Below, in pieces: positions 4,635-6,647 of a stretch of DNA of 6,647 nt. A program made the position numbers and the translations under genes. Source of the DNA: Chitinophagales bacterium. GTDB lineage: Bacteria > Bacteroidota > Bacteroidia > Chitinophagales > Saprospiraceae. The notes beneath the pieces were generated by a model. The model was not told the origin of the DNA. It saw only the letters and a list, made by a program, of their open reading frames with translations, and made no database searches. Within the stretch, counting starts at the first letter, position 1, and each line of letters starts with the position of its first letter. The stretch is taken from NCBI GenBank assembly GCA_013297575.1, contig JAAFHO010000329.1, forward strand, positions 1 through 6,647, written 5' to 3'.

Positions 4635-6647
4635 TTAATTCATAATGTCCTCTAAAACAGTCTCATAGACGCGTTGCCAATCGGTTATTTTCCCCCAATT
4701 TTCACCGTCAATGATTACAGTATTGTTGCCAACGCTGCCTAATGCTTCAAAAGAGACATTATTTAATTGTAAAAAACGCTCAAAATCTGTACTTTGTTCT
4801 GTCGTAACGGAGACAATTACCCTACTTTGCGCTTCCCCGAACAACCAAGCATCCTTGCGGAACTTATCATTGCTCTTTATTTCCAAACCTTTACCGCCCG
4901 CTTGTGCGCTTTCCATCACAGCCACAAATACACCACCTTCTGAAATATCGTGTACCGATTGAACCATATCTTTTTGGATCAATTGACTGACTACTTGGTG
5001 TAAAGCGTATTCCTTTTCCAAATCAAAATATGGGCAATTGGAATGGTGTACCTCGTGGACTTGGCGTAAATACTCACTGCTGCCAATATCATTTTGGCTT
5101 TCGCCGAGCATATAAATAAGGTCGCCTTGTTGTTTGAAATCGAGGGTCATCACTTTAGTATGGTCGTCCAAAATGCCTAACATACCAATTGTAGGCGTAG
5201 GATAAACAGGAGTGACGACTCCATTCATAGTGGCTTGGTTATAAAAACTTACATTGCCACCTGTCACAGGCGTATTGAACTTCCGGCAAGCGTCACCCAT
5301 ACCACGAATGGCTTCTGCAAACTGATAATATACCTCTGGGTTATAAGGATTGCCAAAATTGAGGCAATTGGTGATCGCTACCGGTTCACCACCAGCGCAT
5401 ACAATATTACGCGCCGCTTCAGCTACTGCAATCATCGCTCCTTTGTGTGGATCGGCATACACGTACGCCGAATTACAATCGGTGGTTAATGCAATAGCCT
5501 TTTCCGTGCCTTTTATGCGCACCAATGCCGCATCGGAGTGGCGATTGGTGGTCATTGTACCGGTACGCACCGTAGAATCGTATTGTTGGGTAATCCACCG
5601 TTTAGAAGCAATATTGGGTGAAGACCAAATTTTTTCTGCTGCTGCTTTTAGATCGGAAGGCACTTCAATTTGTTGAATATCATACTTTGCGATCAAATCC
5701 ATATAGGCAGGGCGTTGGGTTTCGCGCACATATACAGGTGCACCGCCGCCCAATACGAGTGGATCGGCGGGAACATCGGCCACTAATTGTCCGTGGTGGT
5801 AATATTCCAAACGACCGGTATCGGTGGTTACGCCAATTTGTTCGCAAGGCAAATCCCATTTATCAAAGACGGCCTTGAGTTTATCTTCTTCGCCATTTTT
5901 ACAAACGATCAACATACGTTCCTGGCTTTCGGAGAGCAAAATTTCCCATGCCTTCATGTTGGATTGGCGGGTAGGTGCTTGATCGAGATTGATCCGCATT
6001 CCACATCCTGCTTTGGCTGCCATTTCGGAAGTGGAGCAAGTGATACCTGCTGCACCCATATCTTGCATGCCGATAATGGCGTCTGTTTTAATCGCTTCTA
6101 AAGATGCTTCGAGTAGTAGTTTCTCTTGGAAAGGATCGCCTACTTGTACGGCAGGTAAATCTTCATGGCTGTCTTCCGTTAAATCCGCAGAAGCGAACGT
6201 TGCGCCGTGAATGCCATCTTTACCAGTTGCTGAGCCTACAATAAATACTGGATAACCAGGCCCTCCAGCGGTAGCAGATACGGTTTCGCCTGCTTTTACG
6301 ATACCCGCCGACATGGCATTAACCAAAATATCGTGGTCGTAACAAGGTAAAAAGTAAACTTCGCCCCCCACAGTAGGTACGCCAAAGCAGTTGCCATAAT
6401 CGCCAATACCTTTTACCACACCTGCGATGAGTCGTTTCATCCTTGCGTTATCGGGTTTTCCAAAACGCAGGGAATTAAGTGCTGCAATAGGCCGAGCCCC
6501 CATTGTAAAAATATCGCGGTGGATACCCCCTACACCAGTTGCGGCACCTTGATAAGGTTCAATTGCAGAAGGGTGGTTATGACTTTCAATTTTGAACACA
6601 CAACCCAAACCGTCGCCAATATCCACCAAACCAGCATTTTCTTCACC
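4635..6647 (-). CDS. purL: Phosphoribosylformylglycinamidine synthase subunit PurL, C-terminal 670 residues (5' end outside window)
   Basis: Cytosolic enzyme of the fourth step of purine synthesis: FGAR plus ATP and ammonia (from the PurQ glutaminase) gives FGAM. The frame is open to the window edge and the true start is outside: it reads GEENAGLVDIGDG, matching the interior of the small PurL type (about 740 residues, as in Bacillus), so about 75-80 residues, including the EHCSY region, are missing. Numbered from the edge, visible motifs are FKIESHNHPSA (18-28), GAATGVGG, VGGEV near 93-97, GRDGIHGATF-like GKDGIHGATF (142-151), IQDMGAAG-like MQDMGAAG (194-201), a second AIR-synthase-like half with DCNSAYVYADP and NCLNFGNP, TGGNVSFYN (462-470), HDISEGG (566-572) and FGEAQSR. 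The two ATP-grasp-unrelated AIR-synthase halves are both represented. There is no fused glutaminase domain, so separate PurS and PurQ are expected elsewhere. No disruption is seen. It leads into the TlpA-like gene. Confidence 0.97.
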   Translation of the reverse strand, partial: GEENAGLVDIGDGLGCVFKIESHNHPSAIEPYQGAATGVGGIHRDIFTMGARPIAALNSLRFGKPDNARMKRLIAGVVKGIGDYGNCFGVPTVGGEVYFLPCYDHDILVNAMSAGIVKAGETVSATAGGPGYPVFIVGSATGKDGIHGATFASADLTEDSHEDLPAVQVGDPFQEKLLLEASLEAIKTDAIIGMQDMGAAGITCSTSEMAAKAGCGMRINLDQAPTRQSNMKAWEILLSESQERMLIVCKNGEEDKLKAVFDKWDLPCEQIGVTTDTGRLEYYHHGQLVADVPADPLVLGGGAPVYVRETQRPAYMDLIAKYDIQQIEVPSDLKAAAEKIWSSPNIASKRWITQQYDSTVRTGTMTTNRHSDAALVRIKGTEKAIALTTDCNSAYVYADPHKGAMIAVAEAARNIVCAGGEPVAITNCLNFGNPYNPEVYYQFAEAIRGMGDACRKFNTPVTGGNVSFYNQATMNGVVTPVYPTPTIGMLGILDDHTKVMTLDFKQQGDLIYMLGESQNDIGSSEYLRQVHEVHHSNCPYFDLEKEYALHQVVSQLIQKDMVQSVHDISEGGVFVAVMESAQAGGKGLEIKSNDKFRKDAWLFGEAQSRVIVSVTTEQSTDFERFLQLNNVSFEALGSVGNNTVIIDGENWGKITDWQRVYETVLEDIMN

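Noticed and set aside
4267..4638. 123-codon plus-strand ORF over the start of the TlpA-like gene
   Set aside because: It lies antisense to the lipoprotein signal and DUF4369 region, has no homology I recognise, and follows from the reverse-strand codon bias of a real gene.
4635..6629. TTG at 6629 as the start of PurL
   Set aside because: The frame continues to the window edge as GEENAG, which matches PurL, and the N-terminal domain is missing; the TTG is an internal leucine codon.

Overview
The window comes from a member of the Bacteroidota, most likely Chitinophagaceae or a related lineage. The evidence is a secreted hydrolase with a C-terminal type IX secretion (Por) sorting domain, a TlpA/DUF4369-type lipoprotein thioredoxin, a short 87-residue GroES, and AT-rich translation leaders without Shine-Dalgarno sequences. 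All five recognisable genes lie on the minus strand, so transcription runs from high to low coordinates. No transposase, integrase, tRNA, rRNA or CRISPR array is visible.

Read in the direction of transcription, the window starts with the 3' 670 codons of purL (6647-4635; purine synthesis, small PurS/PurQ-dependent type). A 24-bp gap then leads to a TlpA-like envelope thiol-disulfide lipoprotein (4610-3504). This pair ends at a clear intrinsic terminator (3472-3434). A 623-bp stretch without a recognised gene follows (3503-2881). It is not empty. It carries two diverged direct repeats 401 bp apart, a perfect 14-bp inverted repeat, and a roughly 229-bp inverted-repeat block made of short hairpins. 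The stems of these hairpins differ by compensating changes while the GAA-type loops and a GTTGAAC foot are kept. It also holds a speculative 33-codon plus-strand ORF for a one-helix membrane peptide.

Beyond it lies a secreted alpha/beta hydrolase of the secretory-lipase type (2880-1414), then a 185-bp regulatory region, groES (1228-965), and the first 274 codons of groEL (822-1, running off the window). The region before groES has two palindromes built from TGNCA half-sites, a -24/-12 (sigma-54-type) promoter candidate, and a hairpin that would sit at the extreme 5' end of the mRNA if that promoter is used. No CIRCE element is present. Between groES and groEL are two small hairpins followed by U-tracts that could act as partial terminators or processing sites.

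The genes are mostly housekeeping: chaperonin, purine synthesis and envelope redox. The parts most worth following up are non-coding: the likely sigma-54 control of groESL and the compensatory hairpin array at 3058-3286.
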